53,147 nucleotides of DNA from an uncultured Verrucomicrobiota bacterium (GCA_946610035.1 CAMOCC010000010.1:1-53147), one strand, 5' to 3'; shown: positions 10,501 to 19,166, numbered from the stretch's first letter. Translations and numbers: made by a program. The notes: generated from the letters alone by a model not told the origin.

Positions 10501-13500
10501 TTCCGCCATGTTCGTAGTCACGGTGGCGACGTCCAGTTCGTTCGTCTCCACGACTACGTGTTCATTGGTCGTCGTCGAGGACGCGAGGTACAGCCTGTTC
10601 AGCGCGAGGGTGGCGGCGAGGCCGCCCTCCCCGTCCACATCCAGCAAAAGCGCCGGCTCCGTGGCGTAGACCTCTCCGGAGTCGGCGAGCGGATGCGGGA
10701 GGACTTCGCTCTGTCCGCCCCGGATCTCCAGAAGCGAGCGGTTCGCGAACATCTCGGTCGGCGACAGCTGGAACTCGAGCGTCCAGTCGCCGTCGAGCGG
10801 CGCTTCGTCCATTTCGATGTATGTCTCGCCGTCGAACCTGAGGCGGTAGAAGTCGCCCGCCTTCTCGGCGGCCGGGAGCATCGAGTTCGCGACCATCCAG
10901 TTCATGACGGCGCCGACTCCGCCGCGCGTCGCCCATTCGCCGTATCCGAAGGCGCGCTCCTCGTCGCCGTCGAGGTACCCGGCGCCGGACGCGCCGCCGT
11001 TCTCCTTCCACGACTTCATCACCGTGCGGTCCACGACGAGCGCGGAGGTTTCGGCGACCTTGGCCGCTATCTCCGCGAAGCGCTCCTCGTCGAAGTAGTC
11101 CACGTCGACCACGTTGTCCGCGACGTTCATCTGCATCTGCGACACGGACCACGAGAAGTACGGGTTCCTGAGCAGGCGGTACCACACGCCGAGGGCGGAC
11201 AGGTAGTGCCCGTAGGCGTCGCCGTGTCCCTGCGGATAGTGGAGCGCCGCGTCGTTCTCGTCGATGATAGCGTCGTTGTTAGAGGAGAAGATGTTGTAGT
11301 TCATCGCGTATGCGACCTCGCCCGCCGTGATGCCGCGCGTGTAGTTCCACACGAGGCGGTTGTAGAACGGGGCGACGGTGACGGACGGGTTGTTCGCGCC
11401 CGTCCTGCCGCGCAGGAGCGCGAGCTCCTCGTCGAGGAGCGACGGCACCTGGTTGTCGAAGCAGAAGAGCCCCGTGTGCTCCGCGCCGTAGTCGATCTGG
11501 TCGCCCCGCGCCGAGCTTTCGCCGAACGTCGCGCCGAAGCCGACCGTCGGGTTGAGCGCGTCCGCGTACGCCTCGTTGCCGAGCACCATGTAGAGGTCCG
11601 CGAGGCGCTCCGCCGCGAGGAGGAGCTGCTTGTTCGCGTCGGTGTCGTTCAACCCGAGCGCCAGGGACATCGACTCCGCCTTGTTCAGGAGCGTCTGGTA
11701 GAGTTCGACGAGTCCGACTTCGTTGAGGTTGTCCTGGTTCAGCGCGACGTCTCCCGTCCACGGCCTGCCCGCGGCCTCGAGCATCGTAGCGCGCAACTCG
11801 GCGGCGTTCTCGTAGAGGTCGGTCATCCGCTGGGTGAACGGGGTGACGTTGTTGACGCAGCGCTGGATCCAGCCCTCGGCGAGGGCCGGGCCGCACCACG
11901 CGCTCCACTCGTCGCCCATGACCGCGTAGGCGTCAGTCCCCTCCTTGGCGCGGTAGCGCATCACGTAGTACGTGTTGACGAGGTTCGCGAGCGTGTCGCC
12001 CTGCTGTCCGATCGTGAAGCGGGTGAGGCCCGCCGTCGGTTCGCCCACGGCCTCGTAGTCGTTCGCGTAGTCGGTCGGCATCCGCCCGTCGTCCTCCGGC
12101 GTCGCCTTCTTCCACTCGAAGACGAAGTCGTCCGCCTTGCCGGCGAGGGATTCGGTGTAGACGATGCCGAGCTGCTGGGAAAGGAGGTTCAGCGGATCCT
12201 CCCTCGTCACGACGCGTCCCGCGTAGTAGCGGTTGGTGACGGCGAAGACGTGCATGGAGACGGCGTCGCCGTCCTTGACGCCGTTCGGACCGTCCACCGG
12301 CGCGTCGTTCTCGATTATGGTCACATAGTTGGTCGCGCCCATTGCGGTGAGGGCGTAGTGGTCGCGGGGGGTGTAGGAGACGGACGGCTTCACCGCGTCG
12401 CGTCCGGAGCCGGACCCGGCGTTCAGGACGGACGGCTCCACCGGCGTCGTCGGCAGCGTCGAGATGAGCCTGTCCCATTCCGCCTTCTTCGGATGGTCCA
12501 CCCTGACGAGCGCCTTGATCGCCTCGAGTTCGGACGAGTTGAGCGCGTTCGGCCAGAGGATGTCGCCGCCGGCGTTGGACTCCATCACGCCCTGGAACGA
12601 AACGCAGTTCGCCGGCGCGAGGTTTGCGTTCACGTAGAAGCGGTCGCTCACGGACGGCGGGAGGTCCGGGAATGTGTACTTGCCTGCGCGAAGCTTCACC
12701 GAGCCGTCCGCCACGTCGAACCCGAACGCCGCGACGAGGTCCGCCGGCGTCGCGTACGACGAGTCGCCCGTCGTGCGCACGACGGTCGGGTCCCAGAGGA
12801 GCACGGTACTGCCGGAGTCCTCCGGCCACACGACGGCCACCGACTTCGAGTTCCACACCTCGGGAAGTCCGTTCGCCGCCTTGGCGAGCGTCTCGCCGAT
12901 GCGCATCGTCTCGACGTTCCTCGGCCATTCGACGGTCCACCGCCACGCGGCCGGGTCGCCGGCGAGCGGATCGTCCCCGTCGAGCGAGGCGAGCCACGGA
13001 ATCGGCGTGCCGAGCGCGGGATTGGCCGCGAGGGACGGGAAGTCGAAGCCGTCCTGGTTCGGATAGAACATGTGGATGTCGAGCGTGCCCGATGCGCGAG
13101 ACCATATCTGGTTCTTGCGGTCCGGCCACGCAATGGCGGGTTCGCCCGCCTTGACCTCCCACCAGTCGTTGGTGAGCCACGGATTGGCGAAGAGGTCCAG
13201 CGGATGCGGACCAGGCAGGATCGTCCCCGCCGTCGCGACGCCGGCGAGCGCCGTGTACATGTCGTTGGTGACGAGGACGGAGAACGCCCTCATCGCCTTC
13301 CTGCCGTCCTTTTCGCATTCGACGAGCACGAACGGCTCCGAGGAGTCCGCCGTGTTGAGGTCGGTGCGGAGCGCCCATGGGTAGTATCCCTGGATCGAAT
13401 CGCCGCCGATGAAGGCGTGCTCCTCGTTCGGATTGTAGCCGACCGCGCCCCTGACCGCCTGGCGGTAGACGACAGGCTTCGTGTCGGACTCGAACAGCCC

Positions 13501-16107
13501 CGTCCCCTTCACAGGCGCGCCGGGCGATTCCCGCAGCACCATGTAGGCGAAGGTGTCGTCGCCGGACACCGCCTCCGTCGCGAAGCGGAGACTGGTCCCG
13601 CTGACCGGCTCGAGGTCGCCGTCGGGGAAGTCGAAGTACATGGAGAGCGCAAGGTCCGAGAATCCCTCGACGGAATAGAGTCCGTTGGAAACGGCCTCGG
13701 CGGAAGGCACGGCGGCGGCGACAGCGAGTCCGTCGAGCGCGAGCCCGACCGGCGCTGGCAGATCGTCGCCGGGCGACCCGACGACGTTGTACTCGATGTA
13801 GCCCGAATAGTCCATCTGGGGCGCGACGGCCGCGGCGACGGACCGTCCGTCGACATAAGCCGTCCAGTTGGTGCCGTCCATGGCGAAGACGATGCGGTGC
13901 CAGCCCTCCGCAGGCGACGCCGGCGAAGACGGTGGCAGCGTCGCGGCGATCGTCGCCGTCGTGTCGCCGGCGCCTCCCGTAAGCGTGTAGCCGACCGTTC
14001 CGTCCGCCGCGACGGAGGCGTCGACGAAGAGCGAGAACGGCGGCGAGCCGCCTTCGCCGGATTCGTATGCACCGTAGGCGCCCAGCGTCAGGACGCGGCC
14101 CGTCGTGTTGGTCGCGCACGCCTCGGCCTTCGCCCAGAAGGCGACCGTGCCGCCGTGTCTGTTGAAGCAGCGGGCGTCGGGCATGAGCATGAAGGAGTTC
14201 GTTGCGGCGATGTAGAGCGAATGTCCGCTCTCGTACACGCTCTCGGCCGCGCCGCCGCGGGCGGAGGCGAGCACGATCTGCGGAACCTGGTCCGCCTGCG
14301 GCCACACTATGCGATAGCGCTGCGCCAGGCACGGGAAGTAGACTGCGGACGGCATGCCCTCCTTGCGGACGCTCATGTACCAGTGCATCTCCAGCGCCTC
14401 GTTGGTGGAGGAGGCGTTGACTCCGTAGACGACGCTCTGGAAGCCGTTTGAGGCCGTGGTCCAGTCGTAGTAGAGGTTCGGATTGTAGTTGTCGCCGGAA
14501 TGGGCGAGGTCGAGGTATCCGGGGACGGAGGCGTCGATCACGGGATTGTAGCTTTCGGTGGTGCCGTCGACTGCGCCGCCGCGCGGGGTGATCTCCGTTC
14601 CGACGAACCACTCCTCCTCCTCGAGCGTGAAGCAGTCGCTGTCGGTGCGGTTGACGGTGCGCACGGTCTGGAAGAACACGTCGTCCGCAAGGCTCAGCTT
14701 GAGGAACGAGATTCCGTTCGTCCTGGTCGTGAACAAGTTGTTGTCGGGTGCGAGGGCGTGTCCGTTCGGCACCTGGAACTTGCAGAGCTCGGCCTGGTAG
14801 TCGGACGGGATCTTCACATGGTCGCCGGCGATGAGCAGAGCGGGGTGCGGACTCCAGTCCGCCGAGTACTGGCAGCGCTCGAACGGCCACTGCACGCCGT
14901 ACGGATCCGACTCCATCCAGTACACGTCGATGCGCCACGGCGAGTCCTTTGTGTCCCGCAGCGGGAACACCATGCCGTTCTTCGGCGAATAGGAGTGGCT
15001 CCCCCTGTGCTGGTAGTAGTAGTCGCCGAACTCGTCGTCCGCCGCGGTGGCGTTGTCGATGGGCGCGGGGACGAGTCCGTCGGGGTTGTACCCGGTGATG
15101 TAGGGCTCTATCGGCTCGCCGATGACGGCGTTCACGGTCTCCACCGAAGGTTCGCCCACCTCCACGACCTGAAGGTGCTTGAGCGTCGTGTACGAGCCGG
15201 AGTCGTAGTAGGCGAGGATGAACTGTCCGGACAGCTGCCCCAGGGCCGAAAGCGTCTCGGCCTCGGGATCGTAGTAGACGCCCTTCACGACGACGTTCGT
15301 CTCGGTTACGCGCTGTCCGCCGACGTCGCGCGTACGCTCCCCGTACTCGGGTACGACGAGCGAACCGGGGCCGTAGAGCTTCACGAACTTGCCGGAGAGC
15401 GAGATCACCGGCGCGTTCCACGGGCTCTCCGTCCAGAACATCCTGTACGGGCGTCCCTTGACGTTGCCGGAGACGACGTACGTCATGTCGTTCGTCGCGC
15501 CGCCCGACATGATCCAGCGGAAGGTGAGGTTGCCGCCCGTCTGCACGTAGACGGCCATGCCCTTGTTGTCGAAGATGAATTCAGTCCGCTCCGTCGCGTT
15601 CGAGGCGTACTCTTCCCATGTCGCGTTCCAGTCGACGCCCTCCGGCGTCGGCAGCGCGTCGCCGAGCCACAGCTGCGGCTGGATGCGCTCGACGGAGAAG
15701 CCGGCGACGGACTCCTCAAGCGTGAACCTCTGCAAGCCCGGGGTGTTCGCGGCGGAGCTGTAGCGCGTTCCGACAGCGACGAAGTTGGTGACCGCCACGC
15801 TGTTGGTGACGGTTTTGTAGACGACGGTGTCCCACCAATGACTCGAGCTGGTCGGATTGCCCTTCTTGACCAGCCGCATCTCGACTTTAGGCAACGTGTC
15901 GATGCGTCTTGCGTCGTGGCTGATCGGCGCGAGCGACGCCGAAACGCTCGCGACGGCGTTCGAGGCGAGCCAGGCGTTCCGCGCAGGGTCCGTCGTATCG
16001 CGCACGATCGGCGCCGTCGGCACGGCGAGTGTGTAGTTCCCCGCCGCGACTGCAGCCGGCATGCAAAATGCCGAAAGGAAAACGCAAAATGCAAGTCGTC
16101 GTTTCAT
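7543..16107 (-). CDS. Giant exported LamG/helical protein, 2854 aa
   Basis: Signal peptide at residues 1-22 (cleavage near AAVAAG), with a GAAGGGGG ribosome site. Visible: a first concanavalin/LamG-like domain at about 632-836 (GTVAFWAKAE, then EGWHRIVFAMDGTNWTAYVD); a tryptophan-rich middle with GWIQRCVNNVTPF followed by a helical, repeat-like LADLYMVLGNEAYADAL segment (about 1400-1700); a second LamG-like domain at about 1752-1977 (LLEIRGG, EIRLWRG); a long alpha-helical stretch at about 2020-2590 containing one glycine-rich hydrophobic segment; and a beta-rich C-terminus (about 2600-2854) ending with an acidic DTDHDGSVDEPG calcium-type motif. No catalytic signature is recognised. The order lectin, long helices, beta C-terminus loosely recalls toxin-complex A subunits, but I see no decisive motif. 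It sits third in an operon of four exported proteins, 50 bp after the tail-collar gene. I recall similar large hypothetical proteins in PVC bacteria; function unknown. Confidence 0.75.
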   Translation of the reverse strand: MKRRLAFCVFLSAFCMPAAVAAGNYTLAVPTAPIVRDTTDPARNAWLASNAVASVSASLAPISHDARRIDTLPKVEMRLVKKGNPTSSSHWWDTVVYKTVTNSVAVTNFVAVGTRYSSAANTPGLQRFTLEESVAGFSVERIQPQLWLGDALPTPEGVDWNATWEEYASNATERTEFIFDNKGMAVYVQTGGNLTFRWIMSGGATNDMTYVVSGNVKGRPYRMFWTESPWNAPVISLSGKFVKLYGPGSLVVPEYGERTRDVGGQRVTETNVVVKGVYYDPEAETLSALGQLSGQFILAYYDSGSYTTLKHLQVVEVGEPSVETVNAVIGEPIEPYITGYNPDGLVPAPIDNATAADDEFGDYYYQHRGSHSYSPKNGMVFPLRDTKDSPWRIDVYWMESDPYGVQWPFERCQYSADWSPHPALLIAGDHVKIPSDYQAELCKFQVPNGHALAPDNNLFTTRTNGISFLKLSLADDVFFQTVRTVNRTDSDCFTLEEEEWFVGTEITPRGGAVDGTTESYNPVIDASVPGYLDLAHSGDNYNPNLYYDWTTASNGFQSVVYGVNASSTNEALEMHWYMSVRKEGMPSAVYFPCLAQRYRIVWPQADQVPQIVLASARGGAAESVYESGHSLYIAATNSFMLMPDARCFNRHGGTVAFWAKAEACATNTTGRVLTLGAYGAYESGEGGSPPFSLFVDASVAADGTVGYTLTGGAGDTTATIAATLPPSSPASPAEGWHRIVFAMDGTNWTAYVDGRSVAAAVAPQMDYSGYIEYNVVGSPGDDLPAPVGLALDGLAVAAAVPSAEAVSNGLYSVEGFSDLALSMYFDFPDGDLEPVSGTSLRFATEAVSGDDTFAYMVLRESPGAPVKGTGLFESDTKPVVYRQAVRGAVGYNPNEEHAFIGGDSIQGYYPWALRTDLNTADSSEPFVLVECEKDGRKAMRAFSVLVTNDMYTALAGVATAGTILPGPHPLDLFANPWLTNDWWEVKAGEPAIAWPDRKNQIWSRASGTLDIHMFYPNQDGFDFPSLAANPALGTPIPWLASLDGDDPLAGDPAAWRWTVEWPRNVETMRIGETLAKAANGLPEVWNSKSVAVVWPEDSGSTVLLWDPTVVRTTGDSSYATPADLVAAFGFDVADGSVKLRAGKYTFPDLPPSVSDRFYVNANLAPANCVSFQGVMESNAGGDILWPNALNSSELEAIKALVRVDHPKKAEWDRLISTLPTTPVEPSVLNAGSGSGRDAVKPSVSYTPRDHYALTAMGATNYVTIIENDAPVDGPNGVKDGDAVSMHVFAVTNRYYAGRVVTREDPLNLLSQQLGIVYTESLAGKADDFVFEWKKATPEDDGRMPTDYANDYEAVGEPTAGLTRFTIGQQGDTLANLVNTYYVMRYRAKEGTDAYAVMGDEWSAWCGPALAEGWIQRCVNNVTPFTQRMTDLYENAAELRATMLEAAGRPWTGDVALNQDNLNEVGLVELYQTLLNKAESMSLALGLNDTDANKQLLLAAERLADLYMVLGNEAYADALNPTVGFGATFGESSARGDQIDYGAEHTGLFCFDNQVPSLLDEELALLRGRTGANNPSVTVAPFYNRLVWNYTRGITAGEVAYAMNYNIFSSNNDAIIDENDAALHYPQGHGDAYGHYLSALGVWYRLLRNPYFSWSVSQMQMNVADNVVDVDYFDEERFAEIAAKVAETSALVVDRTVMKSWKENGGASGAGYLDGDEERAFGYGEWATRGGVGAVMNWMVANSMLPAAEKAGDFYRLRFDGETYIEMDEAPLDGDWTLEFQLSPTEMFANRSLLEIRGGQSEVLPHPLADSGEVYATEPALLLDVDGEGGLAATLALNRLYLASSTTTNEHVVVETNELDVATVTTNMAESVEYYLVYGQADMASAAGVPSAAGTLFALHSDENGLLTLRAFASDGTKIAEQTLGTQTFDDAAIMMGRGLAGYISEIRLWRGSRTDAELVAGRNYVTPRHEDLLAYTRCVADSSGGETLADETPGGDCIWSIYGGEWVGVPESGIGIDFDDDGLLRINRSTASSLGEIASAASAIQKSLDKADAGMNPLGLSESAVPFDLAPGDGEGDNDDAGSHFEQIAARAETALANAAKVLDRAQEAATHLRQVTNTQLNEEEQAAASEADFQNQLIEIYGTPYADDIGPAGTYPQGYTGPDLYHYMYMDLAAFGLSGADIKPVAVVTYDKSTDKWKYESMKSFAESTAVNSSTNVLTYQMSANGLVNKPASFTGKRQSAGRIQDAYTDYILAYVACRNALENYNGKIDRLSTEIDWIDSLYSKRSSSHDAELAKIRGKYATDTILMALKNSSIAMDTIKEAAEGLDNYAGRAGSMSLVGVGMTAVIIPGLAAYIASGTASLGAKEQAIVLKGVFDGLIEEAQYVQNMIETAAEEAAEGASWTDAQESAYASARDLVCGVGEAARELRAAWAAMVAAAENFDTVAAEGDRVQASRKGARAQRENRIIKLRYNDMFFRNVQDSALTRYKAAFDLAQKYVYMAAQAYDYETGMLSADKASGDAFKGEIVGARAIGKLDADGKPVLGGGLGDAGLADILARMKSNYLVLKPRLGINNPDRNATWFSLRRELFRISSGTNGNYAWRKELSKYVVPDLRSVPEYQRFCQPAASSGQTGALTASKEPALVIPFSSTIDFAKNFFGRELAAGDHALDSSYYATKIASAGVKFEGYPAAALSATPVVYLVPAGADSMRVPGGGANGRVLTFNVLDQVIPAPYEIGSTELDDEDWTPTYTGYTAGGDVAAKIRRIPSFRAMTGDDDDADRANKRLYGRSAWNTRWLMIIPAGQLLGGSAESREAALDTFINGADTDHDGSVDEPGVTDIKLGLKTYSHSGN

Positions 16108-16157
16108 GGCTCAACCCCCTTCCTGACTGTCCACAAACTCCAAGTGCCGCCGTCTTC

Positions 16158-17144
16158 TCACTTGACTCTCATTATGTACGCAAGCTTGTAGTAGGGCGGG
16201 AGGATGGAGAATTTGCTGCCGCTGCCGGTGGAGGAGGTTCTGTAGATCTTGGCGGAGCCGGAGGTGCTGGAATCCGCATCGTAGCCGCCATTGTCGGCGT
16301 ACTTGGTCGTGGAGCCGTATGATTTGTCGCGTCCCTCAAGCTGGTCGTCGCCGAAGTAAAGGTGGTTGTGGGAAGGCAGATTGGACACGCTAAGCTGCAC
16401 TTCGGCGCTGCCGCCGGTCTGGCCGCGGTTGTTAGGCGCCGACCCCATCACGAACCTGTCCAGGAGATTGGGCGTGTTGTTCTTCCCGTCGCAGAGCGCC
16501 CAGCCGTCGGGGACATTGGATCCGCTCCAGAGGATGATGCCGCCGACGGGGATGGTGCCGTAGCCGGAGAGCGTCCCGGTATTGCCGACCGAGAGGTTGC
16601 CGTTCACCGTGACGCCGTTGTTGAAGGTGGCCTGCTGGGTGAAGGTCGCCTTTCCGGCGACGTCGAGCACCGCCGTCGAGACGTCCGCGAGCGTCGCCTT
16701 GCCCGCAACCGTGAAGTCGCCGTCCGCCTTGCTCACGTCAGCTGCGTAGCCGGCGTACGGCACGGACAGTATCTTCTGGCGCGGCGCGATTTCGCCGGAG
16801 GAGCCTTCGACGGTGAGCCCGACGTAGAGGCTGCCGCCGCGGGCGGACTTGAGCGCGTCCGCAAGCGACGCGTTCGTCGCATCGCCCAGCGCCGAGCCGT
16901 TCGCGTCCGACAGCTCCACGTTGAAGAGCCCCTGCGCGTCGAGCAGCACCGCGAGGGAGCGTCCCCAGAGGGCCGTCCCGCCCGACGCCTGGCCGTAGAG
17001 GCGGAACGCGATGACCTGCTGCGCCTGCTGGAGGACGGCCCCCTGGTCGTCCCTCAGCACGCCCTGGTAGGCGATGGACGTCTCGACCGCCTGCGCGGCG
17101 AACGCCGCGAGGAATGCAACGACTGCTGTTATTGTCTTTTTCAT
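16158..17144 (-). CDS. Exported phage-tail-collar domain protein
   Basis: A 328-aa protein. The start at 17144 has GAGG 8 nt upstream and gives an immediate signal peptide (AAFAAQAVE). The mature N-terminus (TSIAYQGVLRDDQGAVL, then LYGQASGGTALW and ADGLFNVEL-like spacing) is a beta domain common at the start of exported fibre-like proteins. A short repeat region with VAGKATL and VAGKATF phrases follows (about 180-215). The C-terminal third is a tail-collar/microcystin-dependent-protein domain: IPVGGIILWSGSNVPDGWAL, NLLDRFVMG, LPSHNH and a final ILPPYYKLAYIM. In phages this domain forms trimeric fibre tips. Here it carries a secretion signal and sits between two large exported proteins with no capsid, tail or terminase genes nearby, so a prophage is unlikely. 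It is second in the operon; an extracellular fibre or adhesin role is inferred. Confidence 0.8.
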   Translation of the reverse strand: MKKTITAVVAFLAAFAAQAVETSIAYQGVLRDDQGAVLQQAQQVIAFRLYGQASGGTALWGRSLAVLLDAQGLFNVELSDANGSALGDATNASLADALKSARGGSLYVGLTVEGSSGEIAPRQKILSVPYAGYAADVSKADGDFTVAGKATLADVSTAVLDVAGKATFTQQATFNNGVTVNGNLSVGNTGTLSGYGTIPVGGIILWSGSNVPDGWALCDGKNNTPNLLDRFVMGSAPNNRGQTGGSAEVQLSVSNLPSHNHLYFGDDQLEGRDKSYGSTTKYADNGGYDADSSTSGSAKIYRTSSTGSGSKFSILPPYYKLAYIMRVK

Positions 17145-17193
17145 AGTGGTTCCTCTTTCCTTGTTGTTCCTGAATTTCATCCGACGATGCGCA

Positions 17194-18948
17194 TCAGCGC
17201 ACCACCTCCGCGTTCATCATGACGCGCCTCGCCGTGAAGTCGCCGGTCGCCTTGACCGGACCCTGGCGGCGCACCCCGGTGTATATCCACGTGAGGCGCC
17301 CCGCGAGCCGCTCCTGCGGCGTCCACGCCGTCCCGCCGCCTGCGTCGAAGTCGAGCACGACCGCTCCGCCGATCGTGAAGCGCTCGGGCTTCACCGAGCC
17401 TACGTAGTTCGTTGCGTTGTCGCCGTCCGGCGCGGACGTCTCGAAGTCCATCCTCTTGTTGTCGAAGAGCGGATGCAGCGCGTGGTGGAACGGATTCGAC
17501 GGCGAGTCGGGTCCGATGGCGTAGGTGAAGCCCAGCGCCGCGGACGCATCGCCGAACGTCCCCGAAGAGGCCTCGACCATCCCCATGTCGACCGGCAGGA
17601 CGGCCGAGGAGAGCCGCCGCGAATAGGCGACGCCAGTCGGCGGGGTGGCGTCCGGACCGTACAGAGTCTCCGTTACCGACCCGTCGGACGCGGCGGATCC
17701 CGCCACCGTGACGCGCTGGACGAGCCAGGCCCGACCCTCCGCATCGACGTGTACGTAGAACTTAACCGGCATAATGCCTCCCGCGGCCACGTCGTCGACG
17801 CTCTTCGTGTCCGACGACTGCCACGAAACGGCGTCGAGCTTCGCCTGCACGCACCAGAGGCCCTGCGGCCAGGCGACTGTCGGCTTCGCGTCCACCGCCG
17901 AGACGCCGATGTCCGCCGCGAATGCGGTGTAGCCGGCCATCGCCGGATTGCCCTCCTCTATGTGGAGGACGCCGCCGAGCGCTGCGCCGGACCCCGCGAG
18001 CTTCGTCCGGTCCAGTGCGATCGCGACGCTCCACGTGTCGCCCGTAGACAGCACACGCATGAGCGTGTTGGTGAGGCCGTCCCACGACCCCATGACGTCG
18101 GCGGAGTCGGATTCGCGGTAGAGGAGGTTCGGACGCGTCTCGCCGCCCGCGGAGTCGCGGTAGGAGACGGTGACGTACTTGGCCGCCGCGCCGTCGTTGC
18201 GGATTTCAACCGTCTGGACCGTCCCGTCGGCGCCGAAGTCGAGTCCGTCGCGCGGGAAGACGTGGAGCGGACCCGACCAGTCGCTTACGCACGTACCCGG
18301 CACGAGCAGCACCCCGCCGTCGGATATCGTCGCGGCGGACGCCTGGTGGCGGCCGAAGCCGCCGCCGGCCGCGATTATGGACTGGTCTCCGTCCACGGTG
18401 TTGCATACGACGTAGTATGGGCCGTCCCCGGCGACCGAGGGGCATCCGGCGAAGTAGTCCGCCGCCTTGACGCTCGCAGTCCCCTCCGCAAGCCTCACGC
18501 CGACGTAGTTGTAAGTCTCCCTTTCGTTGCTCTTGTGCCAGGCGATGCGCGGGGCGGACGGAGCGCCGAGGATCTCGACGGCGACGGCCGTCTCGTTGGT
18601 GCCGTGGCAGACGAGCACGGTGTCCGCCATGAGCCTTCCCAGGGTGGAGGTGTGGGGTTCGGCGCGCATCCACACGGCGAACGGCGAGATGACGGTGTCC
18701 TCGCCGGTCAGACCTCCGGCGGAATCCGCAGTGACGCGGAATGCGCGCGCGGAGTAGGCGCTCACGGAGTCGACGGGCCACGAAGCGAACACTTCGTCCG
18801 CCGTCCCCTCCGGGGCGACGCTCACGTAGACCGCGCTCCAGCCGGGCTCGATAGTGATGGTCTGGCGCACGGACCCCGCCTCAAGGCGAAGCGCCAGCCC
18901 TGCGACAAGCGCAACCGCGCCCGCAACCAGGATATTCGTGTTTCTCAT
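17194..18948 (-). CDS. Exported protein of unknown function, operon leader
   Basis: A 584-aa protein. The start at 18948 is chosen because the longer frame (18978) would begin inside the -10 box. A signal peptide spans about residues 1-25. The mature protein begins VRQTITIEPGWSAVYVSVAP and continues with VFASWPVDSVSAYS; I recall this IEPGW...VY opening from exported PVC proteins but know no function. The sequence is beta-rich throughout, with segments such as VEIRNDGAAAKYVTVSYRD that suggest immunoglobulin-like sandwiches, and no transmembrane segment after the signal. It is the first gene of the four-gene exported operon, 49 bp before the tail-collar gene. The ribosome site is weak (GGAAAG about 14 nt away). 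Confidence 0.7.
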   Translation of the reverse strand: MRNTNILVAGAVALVAGLALRLEAGSVRQTITIEPGWSAVYVSVAPEGTADEVFASWPVDSVSAYSARAFRVTADSAGGLTGEDTVISPFAVWMRAEPHTSTLGRLMADTVLVCHGTNETAVAVEILGAPSAPRIAWHKSNERETYNYVGVRLAEGTASVKAADYFAGCPSVAGDGPYYVVCNTVDGDQSIIAAGGGFGRHQASAATISDGGVLLVPGTCVSDWSGPLHVFPRDGLDFGADGTVQTVEIRNDGAAAKYVTVSYRDSAGGETRPNLLYRESDSADVMGSWDGLTNTLMRVLSTGDTWSVAIALDRTKLAGSGAALGGVLHIEEGNPAMAGYTAFAADIGVSAVDAKPTVAWPQGLWCVQAKLDAVSWQSSDTKSVDDVAAGGIMPVKFYVHVDAEGRAWLVQRVTVAGSAASDGSVTETLYGPDATPPTGVAYSRRLSSAVLPVDMGMVEASSGTFGDASAALGFTYAIGPDSPSNPFHHALHPLFDNKRMDFETSAPDGDNATNYVGSVKPERFTIGGAVVLDFDAGGGTAWTPQERLAGRLTWIYTGVRRQGPVKATGDFTARRVMMNAEVVR

Positions 18949-18976
18949 AATTATTAGAAATCTTTCCAGTGACTGC

Positions 18977-19006
18977 ATTATACCAAACTCGGCGCTTTTG
19001 AGTCAA
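18977..19006 (-). promoter_or_regulatory. Promoter of the four-gene exported operon
   Basis: On the minus strand TTGACT (19001-19006), 18 bp, then TGG-TATAAT (hexamer 18977-18982). The -35 lies inside the first unit of the adjacent 33-bp tandem repeat. The predicted leader is about 22 nt. Confidence 0.65.
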
Positions 19007-19098
19007 TTCCCAAACGGATGTCCGGCGGATCTGAGTCAATTCCCAAACGGATGTCCGGCGGATCTGAGTCAATTCCCAAACGGATGTCCGGCGGATCT
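19000..19098. repeat. Three perfect tandem copies of a 33-bp unit
   Basis: Units at 19000-19032, 19033-19065 and 19066-19098 are identical. Each starts GAGTCAATTCCCAAACGG and contains TCCGGCGGATCT. The array fills the space between the DUF3034 terminator and the operon promoter, and its first unit supplies the -35 hexamer. There are no spacers, so it is not a CRISPR array. It reads open on both strands only because 33 is a multiple of three. Confidence 0.9.
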
Positions 19099-19102
19099 GA
19101 AC

Positions 19103-19148
19103 AAAAAAACGCCGGTCGGGTCCGACCAAGGAAGCGGACCGACCGGCG
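19103..19148 (-). terminator. Rho-independent terminator of the DUF3034 gene
   Basis: A stem of about 14 bp (19110-19124 with 19135-19148, one bulge) around a 10-nt loop, followed on the minus strand by seven T (19103-19109). It starts 18 bp after the stop codon. Confidence 0.88.
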
Positions 19149-19166
19149 GGCGTGTGTGTATGCAGG

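Noticed and set aside
6517-14451. Very long plus-strand open frames opposite the giant gene and its neighbour
   Set aside because: They are arginine/valine-rich shadows of the minus-strand genes, caused by high GC and biased third positions; they lack signal, domain or ribosome-site support.
16158-17144. Prophage remnant
   Set aside because: Only a tail-collar domain is present, on a protein with a signal peptide; no capsid, terminase, integrase or attachment sites were seen.
19000-19098. CRISPR array
   Set aside because: The three 33-bp units are directly adjacent with no spacers and no cas gene is present.
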